DNA of 34,610 nt. Origin: a virus. A program made the position numbers and the translations under genes. Below the pieces are notes generated by a model. It saw only the letters and a list, made by a program, of their open reading frames with translations, had not been told where the DNA came from and did no database searches. The DNA lies in IMG/VR virus record IMGVR_UViG_3300026120_000125, positions 1 through 34,610 of that record; one strand, written 5' to 3'. Shown here one piece after another: positions 14,074 to 22,101 of the stretch (position 1 is its first letter; each line of letters begins with the position of its first letter).

Positions 14074-14104
14074 TATTTATATACTATGATGACTCAGTTG
14101 TAAA
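14074..14104 (-). promoter_or_regulatory. Dual early/late-type promoter for the tmRNA
   Basis: TTTACA (14104 to 14099), 17 bases, TATAAA (14081 to 14076). The -10 is also part of a perfect TATAAATA octamer (14081 to 14074), so both host sigma70 and a T4-type late sigma could use it. The start would be near 14068, just before the acceptor piece. It overlaps the end of the P-loop kinase gene. Confidence 0.82.
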
Positions 14105-14635
14105 CTGCTTTTTTACGAGATCAGCAACTTTTTCCACCGTGTCTTTGTCGGTAGAAACGATATGATACCGATCACAGCAGGCATGTACCACGTCAAGAAT
14201 TTCGTGATCCATGATTTCGGCTTCATTTGCATCTTGCATACGACCGAGTTGTTGGTATTTGTGTGTTCGCTTCAAGAACACGTTGAGTGGTGTACCAAGA
14301 TCATCAGCAAAGAACTTGATCGTGTCATGGAATGCTTCAGGTAGTGCTGGATTGTATTTCATTCCATAATAGGAAGAATTCAGCAAGGGAGCATCGGTAA
14401 TGACAACATCAACTCCAGCATCTACGACTCGAGCCATATTTCGATACTGTTTGCCGGCAATATAGAATTGGTAACCAAGAGTTGTGTGACGATTTTCCCA
14501 AACCAAATCTTTGGCATATTCGGTCACAAGCTCGACATTAAGTTTGGTCTCAACTTTGAGCTTAGCAAACAAGGCCGCGGCGGTCGTAGATTTACCACTA
14601 CCTGGACCACCAAATAGGTTAACTATTAGGGCCAT
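14084..14635 (-). CDS. P-loop nucleoside/nucleotide kinase-like ATPase (AAA_28-like)
   Basis: A 183-residue P-loop protein with Walker A GGPGSGKST (9-17) at the N-terminus, a VVITDAPLL block in the Walker B position and a FLKRTHKYQQLGRMQ lid-like segment rich in Arg. This layout fits small phage kinases of the AAA_28/NadR-like or dNMP kinase type. By context (ThyX, deaminase, hydroxymethylase) a deoxynucleotide kinase role comparable to T4 gp1 is possible, but the substrate is not evident. The start overlaps the DUF1289 gene by 17 bases, and the C-terminal codons carry the tmRNA promoter. Confidence 0.75.
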   Translation of the reverse strand: MALIVNLFGGPGSGKSTTAAALFAKLKVETKLNVELVTEYAKDLVWENRHTTLGYQFYIAGKQYRNMARVVDAGVDVVITDAPLLNSSYYGMKYNPALPEAFHDTIKFFADDLGTPLNVFLKRTHKYQQLGRMQDANEAEIMDHEILDVVHACCDRYHIVSTDKDTVEKVADLVKKQFTTESS

Positions 14636-14774
14636 TCAATTTCTCCATGATTTCATCGCGCTCATCGGAGTCGAGTATGGACCATTCTCTAATTTGGTCC
14701 ATACTCCGTCCGCATCCAGTGCATTTTCTTGTCTGTGAGTCGATGTTACAGACGAGTATGCATGGTGTTTTCAT
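14619..14774 (-). CDS. DUF1289-family small cysteine protein
   Basis: A 51-residue protein: MKTPCILVCNIDSQ, then CTGCGRSMDQIREWS and a helical ending DERDEIMEKL. The pattern PCIxVCxID...CxGCGRxxxEIxxWSxLxxxER is diagnostic of DUF1289, a small four-Cys, probably iron- or zinc-binding family of proteobacteria with no known function. The start overlaps the stop of the gene upstream as ATGA and its end overlaps the kinase gene by 17 bases. Confidence 0.82.
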   Translation of the reverse strand: MKTPCILVCNIDSQTRKCTGCGRSMDQIREWSILDSDERDEIMEKLNGPNS

Positions 14775-14959
14775 AGGTCTTCTTCATCATCAAAAAACCC
14801 ACCATCTCGAAGAGAATCGGAATACCATTCCCAATTATCTACTCCGCCTTGGTGAAGACATGAAAGTTCATGTGCTTGGCGAAGAAGAGAATTGTATTCC
14901 TCCTTCGTAATGGTTACGGTTTCTGGTTCATCTACACCACGATCTTCAAATTCTGGCAT
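14771..14959 (-). CDS. Small acidic protein
   Basis: A 62-residue, very acidic protein (MPEFEDRGVDEPETVTIT... ending DDEEDL). TITKEEYNSLLRQAHELSCLH looks like a short helix as in phage coiled-coil proteins. GAAGG precedes the ATG at 14959; a GTG at 14974 in frame is the alternative. It overlaps the DUF1289 gene by four bases. Function unknown. Confidence 0.6.
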   Translation of the reverse strand: MPEFEDRGVDEPETVTITKEEYNSLLRQAHELSCLHQGGVDNWEWYSDSLRDGGFFDDEEDL

Positions 14960-14970
14960 GATTTCTTCCT

Positions 14971-15318
14971 TCACGATTGGTTGTCATGTACGTATAGTTG
15001 GAGAAGGGCATAATGCAGAACCTTCATCAAGTCCTTGCGGGCGTCCGCTTGAGTTCCCTTTTTACCATACCTCTGAGCGTATTTAAGAACATTGCCAATA
15101 TTGAAACCAGTACCATGACCGCCATCAAAGATGAATTCGGTAGCCTGGAACTTGTCACGAGAATAATGCTGACCATAGGTTTTGTCGATATACTCGTGAA
15201 GCTCTTCTAGATACTTGCCTTCATCGAACTTGTAATCAAGGTATTGTACGTTGGTCGGCACATCGAAAGTGGTGAAACCATCTTCTTCTACTTCATCTTT
15301 AAGCACTTCGTTTCTCAT
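14971..15318 (-). CDS. DUF3310-like phage protein
   Basis: A 115-residue protein. The core DKFQATEFIFDGG, FNIGNVLKYAQRYGKKG and ARKDLMKVLHYALLQL matches the DUF3310 pattern (xATExIxxxx, GNxxKYxxRxxxK, DLxKxxxYxxxL), sometimes annotated as phage nucleotide-kinase-associated. Its helical, metal-free look gives no clear catalysis. GAGG lies eight bases before the ATG at 15318, which overlaps the previous stop as ATGA. Confidence 0.75.
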   Translation of the reverse strand: MRNEVLKDEVEEDGFTTFDVPTNVQYLDYKFDEGKYLEELHEYIDKTYGQHYSRDKFQATEFIFDGGHGTGFNIGNVLKYAQRYGKKGTQADARKDLMKVLHYALLQLYVHDNQS

Positions 15319-15527
15319 ACTGCATCCTCTAGTTTTTTGATACCAAGAGCCCAATTTTCTGCGGCGTCTTCAACATATCGTAGTGATTTCTCTGGGTATT
15401 CTTCAAAAAAGAAATGGTGACCTTGGTCATCATAGTAATTGATGACTAACATTCCTTTGTTATCTGCACCAACAACAGCTTTACCTCGGCTGCCTTCTGC
15501 AAAGTATTCGGAAATGATTGTGGTCAT
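15315..15527 (-). CDS. Small hypothetical protein
   Basis: A 70-residue protein (MTTIISEYFAEGSRGKAV...). Alternating strands are followed by a C-terminal helix (RYVEDAAENWALGIKKL). GGAG lies eight bases before the ATG and 11 bases separate it from thyX. Similar short proteins accompany DUF3310 in other T4-like phages as far as I recall, without known function. Confidence 0.65.
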   Translation of the reverse strand: MTTIISEYFAEGSRGKAVVGADNKGMLVINYYDDQGHHFFFEEYPEKSLRYVEDAAENWALGIKKLEDAV

Positions 15528-15538
15528 TGGTCTTCTCC

Positions 15539-16219
15539 TTATGAGTGGACGAACTCTCCGATCATTGGAAATACTGGGCGGAGAGCATCAGCACATTGGC
15601 GTGCTAATTCCATGTGTTCGAGCTGAGTGCCCGGGGTTGTGCGAAGATCGATATAGTGGATCCATGATCGCATGGTACCATTCACATAAAGACGTGAATT
15701 GGTATTTCCTTCTGGTAGAACTGATCTTGCTTGCTCTTTGGCGATGCCGTTTTCAATCGCCCACTTATATGCTAAGCTTGTTTCATGGATCAATTGTTGC
15801 TGTTTGGCTTCCCAAGACCTTTTAAGCTCTTCATCGTCAGTATGTATACTGTTTTGGCGATTTTTTTGATCCTGTAGGCGAGCTTCTCGTACATTAAATG
15901 CTAGGTCTGAAGTTGGATCTGCATACCTTTGAGAGAACTCCTGAAAGGAAAAGGAACGATGTCGCAGAAGCTGACGAGCAATATCGCGAGTCGTATTGAT
16001 CTCGATCAGTGCTGACACCATTTCAAATGGTGACCAATGTCGATGCTTTGTCAGGTATCGAATAAGCCTACCGGGTTCTTTGTCTACGCTCTGCCCAGAT
16101 GGATTAGAAACCCTAGCACAGTATTCAATCAGTTCTTGAAGGCCTTTCTGTTTGTCCTTTTCATCATTGAAAAGAGTTGGAATCTCTTGAGTGTATCCCT
16201 TTAGTATTGCGCTGCTCAA
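15539..16219 (-). CDS. thyX: Flavin-dependent thymidylate synthase ThyX
   Basis: A 226-residue ThyX. The signature RHRSFSFQEFSQRY (86-99) fits RHRx2SxNExSxRY with Gln in place of Asn. ThyX methylates dUMP to dTMP using methylenetetrahydrofolate and FADH2. The LLRHRS and VLPEG(N)TNSRLYVNG blocks fit the active-site Ser/Arg region. The start codon is TTG at 16219, with GGAG six bases upstream and no nearby ATG that keeps the conserved N-terminus. Since this phage makes dTMP with ThyX, the thymidylate-synthase-fold protein at 25574-26263 is free to do another reaction. Confidence 0.95.
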   Translation of the reverse strand: MSSAILKGYTQEIPTLFNDEKDKQKGLQELIEYCARVSNPSGQSVDKEPGRLIRYLTKHRHWSPFEMVSALIEINTTRDIARQLLRHRSFSFQEFSQRYADPTSDLAFNVREARLQDQKNRQNSIHTDDEELKRSWEAKQQQLIHETSLAYKWAIENGIAKEQARSVLPEGNTNSRLYVNGTMRSWIHYIDLRTTPGTQLEHMELARQCADALRPVFPMIGEFVHS

Positions 16220-16228
16220 CGTTTTCTC

Positions 16229-17626
16229 CTATTCGTCGAATCTCATCCCTTTTCCAGCATCCTTGAGACCAAGTGTGTCTCTACCTTCATCATGGGATAT
16301 TTGTTGGGTTGTATCATCCATTAGTTCTTTACCGGTAAGATTTTCTGCATCAAAGAGTCGCATATGAGATCGATTGACACCGATAAGGAATCGTTTGTAT
16401 CTATTTGGATCGGCATACCGATTCTTAAGCTGTTTGACCATAAGCTGACCATCTTCTTCCAATTCTTCGGTGGATACTAGTGCAAACATAAGGTCAGCCG
16501 TTGCTGGTAGACCAAATGACTCAGAGGTATCTTCAAGCCCTGGATCAGATGATGTATAGCCTGTACGGGTGGTTTGTGTTGCTGAAACAATCGGCAATTC
16601 AAATTCAACCGCAAGGCCACGAAGTTCTTCGGCAATTGCCTTGATGTATGAGTATGAATTGATCGAACCACCCATACCGCGCAGGCGCGCAGAAGAACAG
16701 ATATTCAAGTAGTCAATGAAGACCAATCGTGGTCGGAATTCCTTCTTAAGCTTAAGCTCATTCAGCAAAGCACGAAAGTGATTTGAATTTGCTTGGCCAG
16801 TTGGATATTCTTTGATGATCAGTTTTCCGGTAGTTTTGGCTTTGAGTCCAGAGATCTTATCTTTGAACATCTGCTCAGGAACGTTTTGCATTCGCTCGAT
16901 TGGGATGTCCAGAAGATTTGCGTCAATTCTCTCAGCAATCTTCTCTTCGCTCATTTCCATAGTTATGTATAGTACGTCGTAACCCATTGAGAGGGCTGCG
17001 GCTGCACAATGACACATAAACAGGGACTTACCAACACCGGTACCAGCCAAAGCAATGGTGAGTGACTTATCAACAATACCACCACGAGTGATCTTGTTGA
17101 ACATATCCAGGTCCCATGGGATCCGAGCAAGATCTTCATGGTAGAATTCAAACCGGGACTCAAAGTCTTCGAGATAATCGTGACCTACATTTGTATCAAA
17201 GGAGACACCCAGCGCCTTCTGTAGAAGGTCAGGAATAGCATTCTTGGTAAGCTTTTCATGTTTACCATCGATGATTGAAATGGAGTCCATGATCGCGATA
17301 TGAATGGCACGATCTTGACACCACTTTTCTGTGGTCTCCATCAACCATTCTTCGTCAACCTTTTCTTTTTCAAAGATGTCCGGGATCAGACGACTCAGGT
17401 CTGTATGTTGTTCGTCGGAGGAAACAAAATCACTGGCATCAAGCTCAATTTGGAATGCTTCTTTAGTCGGTAGTCGGTTGTATTGACCGACATACTTACA
17501 CAACACCTTGAAGAGTGTGTAATAATGACCTTGAAAGTATTTTGGCTTGACGAACGGCAGGACTCGCCGCATGTATTGATCGTTAGTGATGATGTTTCTC
17601 AGAACGGTACGTTCGAGATTGCTCAT
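16229..17626 (-). CDS. 41: Replicative DNA helicase, T4 gp41/DnaB family
   Basis: A 465-residue DnaB-type helicase. Residues 1-150 form the helical N-terminal domain; the RecA-like domain follows with Walker A AGTGVGKS (194-201), MEMSEE (DnaB motif 1a, about 224) and Walker B RLVFIDYLNIC, then the QTTR arginine/glutamine region. It unwinds DNA at the fork 5'-3' as a hexamer. Length and order relative to UvsX match T4-superfamily phages. GGAG lies seven bases before the ATG. No DnaG/gp61-type primase is visible in the window; see the AEP-like protein at 27309. Confidence 0.95.
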   Translation of the reverse strand: MSNLERTVLRNIITNDQYMRRVLPFVKPKYFQGHYYTLFKVLCKYVGQYNRLPTKEAFQIELDASDFVSSDEQHTDLSRLIPDIFEKEKVDEEWLMETTEKWCQDRAIHIAIMDSISIIDGKHEKLTKNAIPDLLQKALGVSFDTNVGHDYLEDFESRFEFYHEDLARIPWDLDMFNKITRGGIVDKSLTIALAGTGVGKSLFMCHCAAAALSMGYDVLYITMEMSEEKIAERIDANLLDIPIERMQNVPEQMFKDKISGLKAKTTGKLIIKEYPTGQANSNHFRALLNELKLKKEFRPRLVFIDYLNICSSARLRGMGGSINSYSYIKAIAEELRGLAVEFELPIVSATQTTRTGYTSSDPGLEDTSESFGLPATADLMFALVSTEELEEDGQLMVKQLKNRYADPNRYKRFLIGVNRSHMRLFDAENLTGKELMDDTTQQISHDEGRDTLGLKDAGKGMRFDE

Positions 17627-17648
17627 GTATCACTCCATGTTAAGACAA

Positions 17649-17936
17649 TTACTTGTCTTCCAATAGGACAGTTCCATCATTTATGGAGTTGTCGATCAGG
17701 TCGCCGAGGATTTCCCCCGCGACCTGCTGTAGTTCTTTGTTCTCTTCATCGATGCCGTCACCCGGAGAATGGGTAACCATGAAGTTGAAGTTTAGAGCTT
17801 CATTTGGACCATCGATTGAGATGTTACCAAATCGTAGCACAGTCTCGACGAATTCGCCAGTCAAGATCCGAATTTCCCAAGCTTGTTCATTATCAACCTG
17901 AGCTGGAATAAGCTTGTAGTCAACATCTTCTTTCAT
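17649..17936 (-). CDS. Conserved hypothetical between uvsX and gene 41
   Basis: A 95-residue acidic protein (MKEDVDYKLIPAQVDNEQ...). A first part rich in beta-strands (WEIRILTGEFVETVLRFG, NFNFMV) is followed by an acidic helical tail. Proteins of this size and layout occur at the same place in other T4-like phages as far as I recall; the function is unknown. AGGA precedes the ATG, and the gene follows uvsX by 14 bases. Confidence 0.65.
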   Translation of the reverse strand: MKEDVDYKLIPAQVDNEQAWEIRILTGEFVETVLRFGNISIDGPNEALNFNFMVTHSPGDGIDEENKELQQVAGEILGDLIDNSINDGTVLLEDK

Positions 17937-17950
17937 AATATCATATCCTC

Positions 17951-19030
17951 TTAGGATTGTACATCAATTAGATCATCGTCATCGACAACAAGGTCTTCTT
18001 CATCTAAAGGTGAATATGCGACCTTGAATGTCTTTTCAATGTATTGAGCAAAATCTGAATTGACCATTACCTTTTCCCAAAATTCAGCATTCATGGTCTC
18101 GCGCTCGTAATAAGCATGATCTTCAACTTCACCAGTTTCGTGGTTCATGTGGAAGTAACCAAGTGAACGGCCTTTCTTCCCCTTGTAAACGAATCCACCT
18201 TCAACCGCAATTTCAAGAAGACCTGACCATTTCTGGATACCACCTTCCCATGATACCGAAATCGGAATTTTGGACTTCTCTTTTACAAAGCGAGATTTCT
18301 CGACATTGATGATGAAGTGATAGCCTTTGATTTCAGCCCCATCTTTGTCTTGACGGCGACCAATGATCCACACATTGTCGGCCGAATACATGACACCGGT
18401 ACCACCGGACACAACAGCTCTGGAGAACATTTCCTGAGTCTGGTATGTGTGGTTGATGGCAATCATCGGAATATCATGCATTGACAGATATGGTGTCACC
18501 ATTCTGAAGTAACTCTTCAACTGCTTAGCGCGAGTCATATCTGCTGCAGTGTTTTCCTTCAGAGCGTCATCAAGTTCTTTCTTCGAAGCGATATTACCAA
18601 TGGAGTCGATAATGATGATGACCTTATCATCCTCATCAATAGCTTCCAAGTGCGGCATTGTAATGAATTTCAGTTCCTCGATATGCTTGACTGGCTCATG
18701 AAATACACGATCGGTATCGATACCATAAGCTTGGAAATAGCCCTGAGGTGAACCGAATTCGGTGTCAAAGAAAAGAATAGCAGCGTCTGGATACTTTTTT
18801 AGGTATGCAGCCGCCATGAGAAGGGCAAAAGATGTTTTGAAGTGCTTTGACGGTCCAGCTAGAACTGTAAGACCAGATGTAAGACCACCCGAAAGAGAAC
18901 CTGATAGGGCGACGTTGACCATCGGTACATCGGTCGGAATAACGTCCTTGTTCATGAAAAACTTGGAAGCTGAAAGAATACCAGAATTCTTATTCTTGGA
19001 GTTCTTCTTGAGTTTATCCATGATGCTCAT
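17951..19030 (-). CDS. uvsX: UvsX, RecA-like recombinase
   Basis: A 359-residue UvsX. Walker A is GPSKHFKT (59-66), close to the T4 form GPSKSFKS; the Walker B strand KVIIIIDSIGNI follows, then the DMTRAKQLKSYFRM loop and AINHTYQTQEMF. The acidic C-terminus (DEEDLVVDDDD) fits the family. UvsX forms filaments on ssDNA for strand exchange and recombination-dependent replication. GAGG lies seven bases before the ATG. The start overlaps the stop of the upstream gene as ATGA. Confidence 0.96.
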   Translation of the reverse strand: MSIMDKLKKNSKNKNSGILSASKFFMNKDVIPTDVPMVNVALSGSLSGGLTSGLTVLAGPSKHFKTSFALLMAAAYLKKYPDAAILFFDTEFGSPQGYFQAYGIDTDRVFHEPVKHIEELKFITMPHLEAIDEDDKVIIIIDSIGNIASKKELDDALKENTAADMTRAKQLKSYFRMVTPYLSMHDIPMIAINHTYQTQEMFSRAVVSGGTGVMYSADNVWIIGRRQDKDGAEIKGYHFIINVEKSRFVKEKSKIPISVSWEGGIQKWSGLLEIAVEGGFVYKGKKGRSLGYFHMNHETGEVEDHAYYERETMNAEFWEKVMVNSDFAQYIEKTFKVAYSPLDEEDLVVDDDDLIDVQS

Positions 19031-19260
19031 GATTGTGCCTCGATTGGTTGAAACATACGTACCTCAACCGCATTTTTGACGGGGGAGTATGTGGCAGCTC
19101 TTGCCATGGTTGAATATAAGGTAACTGGTTTTGTACGTCTATGGCGGCCTTGGCCAAGCGTTGGCTGATAAGGTTTTCCGTCCTTATCCAATGGTACATA
19201 TCCAATAATTGGATGATTTACCCATTGGTGTTCAGCCATCATGTCTCTTTGTTTCGTCAT
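19027..19260 (-). CDS. Small hypothetical protein upstream of uvsX
   Basis: A 77-residue basic protein (MTKQRDMMAEHQWVNHP...). It contains LGQGRHRRTKPVTLYSTMARAATYSP, a basic, Ser/Thr-rich centre. AGGA lies ten bases before the ATG at 19260; ATGs at 19242 and 19239 are alternatives. It is coupled to uvsX. The upstream leader carries a 14-bp direct repeat. Function unknown. Confidence 0.5.
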   Translation of the reverse strand: MTKQRDMMAEHQWVNHPIIGYVPLDKDGKPYQPTLGQGRHRRTKPVTLYSTMARAATYSPVKNAVEVRMFQPIEAQS

Positions 19261-19300
19261 ATGCGTAGTATCCTGTGTTTGGCGGTATATGCGTAGTATC
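19259..19300. repeat. 14-bp direct repeat in the leader of the pre-uvsX gene
   Basis: ATATGCGTAGTATC occurs at 19259-19272 and again at 19287-19300. The first copy includes the start codon of the 77-aa gene (minus strand). It may be a short tandem duplication or a paired protein-binding site. Confidence 0.55.
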
Positions 19301-19316
19301 ACATATATCTATCACC

Positions 19317-20318
19317 TCAGGCAAAGAAATCTTCAAGAGATGGTGATTTTTGTGGATTTTGTTCACCAGTCCAAAATGGATACGAGGATCTTGCCAAATG
19401 AACAGATCTTGGTTTTTCCATATGGTCGAAACTGAGTTCACCCTTTGGGTTTATCAGATAATTGGCCCATGATGAATCAAATGTGATATCTGTGTTATTG
19501 CATAGTTTCTGCATAGTTTCAATGAAGAAGTTTCTGGCATCGTTTCTTTCCTGCCAGGTTCCCCAAAAGGGCTTACCCTTGTAATACCCCGACTTTGGTA
19601 CGACTCGAGACTCGTTTTCAATTGGAAGGGGCGCATAAACTATTTTGGTTTCAGTGTCAATTGCATTGACTTGTTTCACGTACTCATTGAGAATAGGAGT
19701 CAACACTTCTTTGTAATCCCCCAATCGACAAACATGATGGCGTATATCGATATTTCCAAAATAGAAACCAGCTTCGGCCAATTCTGTTTCCGGTAAAAAC
19801 GATTTCAGACCCTCTTTCAAAGCACCATTCAGGGTTTTGAAAGGAACAGAGTTGATCATCATTCCAGGTCGGTACATACAAATAGTATGCGAATCACCAA
19901 CAGTTACTCGTTTGGTGATTTTTGGATGAACTGTAGCTGAAATTCCGGTCCATTTTCCAAATTGATCTAGATCAATATCATCCCAGGATTTCGGATATTC
20001 ACCCTTAAGGCGACCTCTTATCATTTCAGCGTAATCAGGGAAATCATAATGTAGGGAATACACCTTACCCTTAAATTTGGATAGGTTTATAAGCTTATCA
20101 ACTCCACCAAATTTTTTGACTCCACCAAAAATGTTTAAGCCGCCTGAGAAATCATTTCCATGGTAGAACCATATCTCGTCATACTCAGAATAGTCGGAAA
20201 TGTCACCAAAATCAATATCTGCTCCAATCATGTCGGCATACATGAAAGCTTGAGCAGATTTGTGTGATGTTGGTCTAGCCGAAATATTGTAGAATGGAGA
20301 AGATATAAGCTTTCTCAT
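19317..20318 (-). CDS. SGNH-hydrolase-like protein with a clamp-binding-like C-terminal tail
   Basis: A 333-residue protein. VGDSHT (140-145), YFGNIDIR (187-193) and DHMEKPRSVH (298-307) line up with SGNH blocks I, III and V, giving a possible Ser143/Asp/His307 triad for ester hydrolysis or acyl transfer. The first 130 residues are an uncharacterised Rossmann-like part with a Gly-rich GGLNIFGG stretch. It ends SPSLEDFFA, nearly the ending of the phage DNA polymerase (SSLEDFFT). It is the last gene of the coupled INO1-HAD-HhH-FkbM chain; the start overlaps the FkbM stop as ATGA with GAGGAG upstream. A role in acylating or deacylating a base modification at the fork is inference. Confidence 0.6.
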   Translation of the reverse strand: MRKLISSPFYNISARPTSHKSAQAFMYADMIGADIDFGDISDYSEYDEIWFYHGNDFSGGLNIFGGVKKFGGVDKLINLSKFKGKVYSLHYDFPDYAEMIRGRLKGEYPKSWDDIDLDQFGKWTGISATVHPKITKRVTVGDSHTICMYRPGMMINSVPFKTLNGALKEGLKSFLPETELAEAGFYFGNIDIRHHVCRLGDYKEVLTPILNEYVKQVNAIDTETKIVYAPLPIENESRVVPKSGYYKGKPFWGTWQERNDARNFFIETMQKLCNNTDITFDSSWANYLINPKGELSFDHMEKPRSVHLARSSYPFWTGEQNPQKSPSLEDFFA

Positions 20319-21028
20319 TTTCTCCTCAAAAACATATCAATTCCAAACAGTGTACCAGTATGAGAAAATCCTAGATTGGGATATTCGACCTCTTTATCGT
20401 TGGCAAATCCTGTACATGGATCAATTTCAACAATATCGAAATCTTCTTTTAGCTGGTGGATCCAGATATCATTCAGTTTTTGGATGTCACTAGTTCTATG
20501 TATCTCAATTGCCAATTCCTGAACGTGATCAGGAATCGAAAAGTCGGTATCATTCAACCATTTCGATTCAGCCGATTCAATATCAACTTTAAGATGAGTT
20601 GGTTTATACATCTCGAGAACATCAGGTAGAAAGTAATTGTCTACGATTGTTCTCTTTTTCCGCATACCAGGCTTGATTGGATCTACAGTTCCAGAACATG
20701 GAGCATTCTTGCTCTCGGTCTGGTAAAAAGTAAGACTTGCTTCCGTATTCATTGATGCGGCTCCCTTAATCAGGATCGCATCAGACGGAGCATTCTGTTT
20801 CAGGACTTGAAAATTGTCTTCATCGGGCTCAAAGGCGACATATTTATCGTGCTCTGATCCTTTAACAATGTGGGCAAATCCACCAATGTTGGCGCCCAAA
20901 TCCATTATTATCGATGAACTATCGAATGTGAAATTGGTGTAATGATTGAGGCAATCATTGACCATTCCCTTATCGACATTGTAACCTTCTCGTACAAAAA
21001 TACCCTTGTACATAATCAAATCAGTCAT
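20315..21028 (-). CDS. FkbM-family SAM-dependent methyltransferase
   Basis: A 237-residue methyltransferase. SAM motif I is IIMDLGANIGGF (40-51), motif II AFEPDEDNF (65-73) and the family marker LKVDIESAE (146-154). FkbM enzymes O-methylate small hydroxylated substrates such as sugars. It overlaps both neighbours by ATGA: the HhH protein upstream and the SGNH-like protein downstream. In this setting the acceptor could be a hydroxyl of an inositol- or sugar-like group on DNA; that is inference. It lacks the SLEDFF-like tail that its two neighbours carry. Confidence 0.85.
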   Translation of the reverse strand: MTDLIMYKGIFVREGYNVDKGMVNDCLNHYTNFTFDSSSIIMDLGANIGGFAHIVKGSEHDKYVAFEPDEDNFQVLKQNAPSDAILIKGAASMNTEASLTFYQTESKNAPCSGTVDPIKPGMRKKRTIVDNYFLPDVLEMYKPTHLKVDIESAESKWLNDTDFSIPDHVQELAIEIHRTSDIQKLNDIWIHQLKEDFDIVEIDPCTGFANDKEVEYPNLGFSHTGTLFGIDMFLRRK

Positions 21029-22101
21029 TGGAAGAAGCTTTCTAGTGTAGGTGTTTCATCAGAGAAATCTTTGGCCCTTGATACTTTTCTTCGATCACAA
21101 GCCTTCTTATCATTTCTAATTTGGAGATAGATACCAAACTGACAAGAAACAACCTCAGTGCCATAGTATTTCAGCGTGTTCTGTTGCTCAGTGAACAACT
21201 TTTCTCCATTTGATAATTCGATATTATCACTTTCTGGATGAAAGTAAACATCTTTTGTGAGTCCGATCTCGTCAGCGTTTTCTCTTAGAAAGTAAATCGC
21301 CTCTGGATAGAGCTTCTTAGGAGCTTCTGGCCACATTCTCTTAATGAGATATACAGCACCAGGTCCAGGTGCAACAAATCTCTGATCATGGTGATACTTG
21401 AGAAATGGTAATACTGAAGTCGAAGCACTGCCATGGAAGCCATAATACTCACCGATCCCTGGAAGTTTTCGTAATGCCTTGTACGCGTCCGAGATATGCT
21501 CAGATTTCAAGAGCTCTTCAAATGTTCCAGCATCTTTGTAAGAAGCGACCCACTCTAGAACATCAGAAGTTTGGAATTTCCGTTCTGAGTTGTTGTATTT
21601 TGTTCGACAAAAATTCCTAGCCCCAGTCTGAATGGAGGTATGAAGTTCGGTTGTGCCCCAGATTGGGAGCTTATTCTTCTTAGCTCTTTCGATATTTCCC
21701 TTTAAGACATTAAGGTATTCATTATCATCAGCAGCAATACGATCAAAGTCAACAAATTCTTCTTTGGAACCAGTGATCGCGGAATGGACACCCCTTGCCC
21801 CATAAAAGTGGGAAATAAGAGTATTGCCAAGAATGTTGAATTGGGACATGTCTTGTTGAGCAATAACTGTCCCAATATGACGCATACGGTCATCTAATGT
21901 AATTGTAGGGTGGAAGTATTCAACATTGAAACCTAATCCATAATCAGGTTCACCGTGTCTATTGACAGCTTCATATTTCTCCTGTATGAAACCATTTTGA
22001 ATACATGCGCGGGTATTGATTTTCTTTAGGAACCAATTGAAATCTTTCAGAGTTTCCTTATCGAGATTTTTTTCCCAGTCATACTCGTATGTCGTTGACA
22101 T
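21025..22101 (-). CDS. HhH DNA-glycosylase-like protein (aGPT-PPlase/HMUDK-helical type) with clamp-binding-like tail
   Basis: A 358-residue mainly helical protein. LRKLPGIGEYYGFH (210-223) is a helix-hairpin-helix-like turn, and a second Gly-rich loop APGPGAV (244-250) follows. This pairing recalls the helical families tied to thymine hypermodification in phages (alpha-glutamyl/putrescinyl-thymine pyrophosphorylases and the helical domain of 5-hydroxymethyl-dU kinase). That match is from memory of patterns, not alignment. The C-terminus TPTLESFFQ resembles the polymerase tail. I use ATG 22101 with AGGA upstream; 22131 is possible. It is coupled to FkbM downstream and overlaps the HAD gene upstream. 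Confidence 0.62.
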   Translation of the reverse strand: MSTTYEYDWEKNLDKETLKDFNWFLKKINTRACIQNGFIQEKYEAVNRHGEPDYGLGFNVEYFHPTITLDDRMRHIGTVIAQQDMSQFNILGNTLISHFYGARGVHSAITGSKEEFVDFDRIAADDNEYLNVLKGNIERAKKNKLPIWGTTELHTSIQTGARNFCRTKYNNSERKFQTSDVLEWVASYKDAGTFEELLKSEHISDAYKALRKLPGIGEYYGFHGSASTSVLPFLKYHHDQRFVAPGPGAVYLIKRMWPEAPKKLYPEAIYFLRENADEIGLTKDVYFHPESDNIELSNGEKLFTEQQNTLKYYGTEVVSCQFGIYLQIRNDKKACDRRKVSRAKDFSDETPTLESFFQ

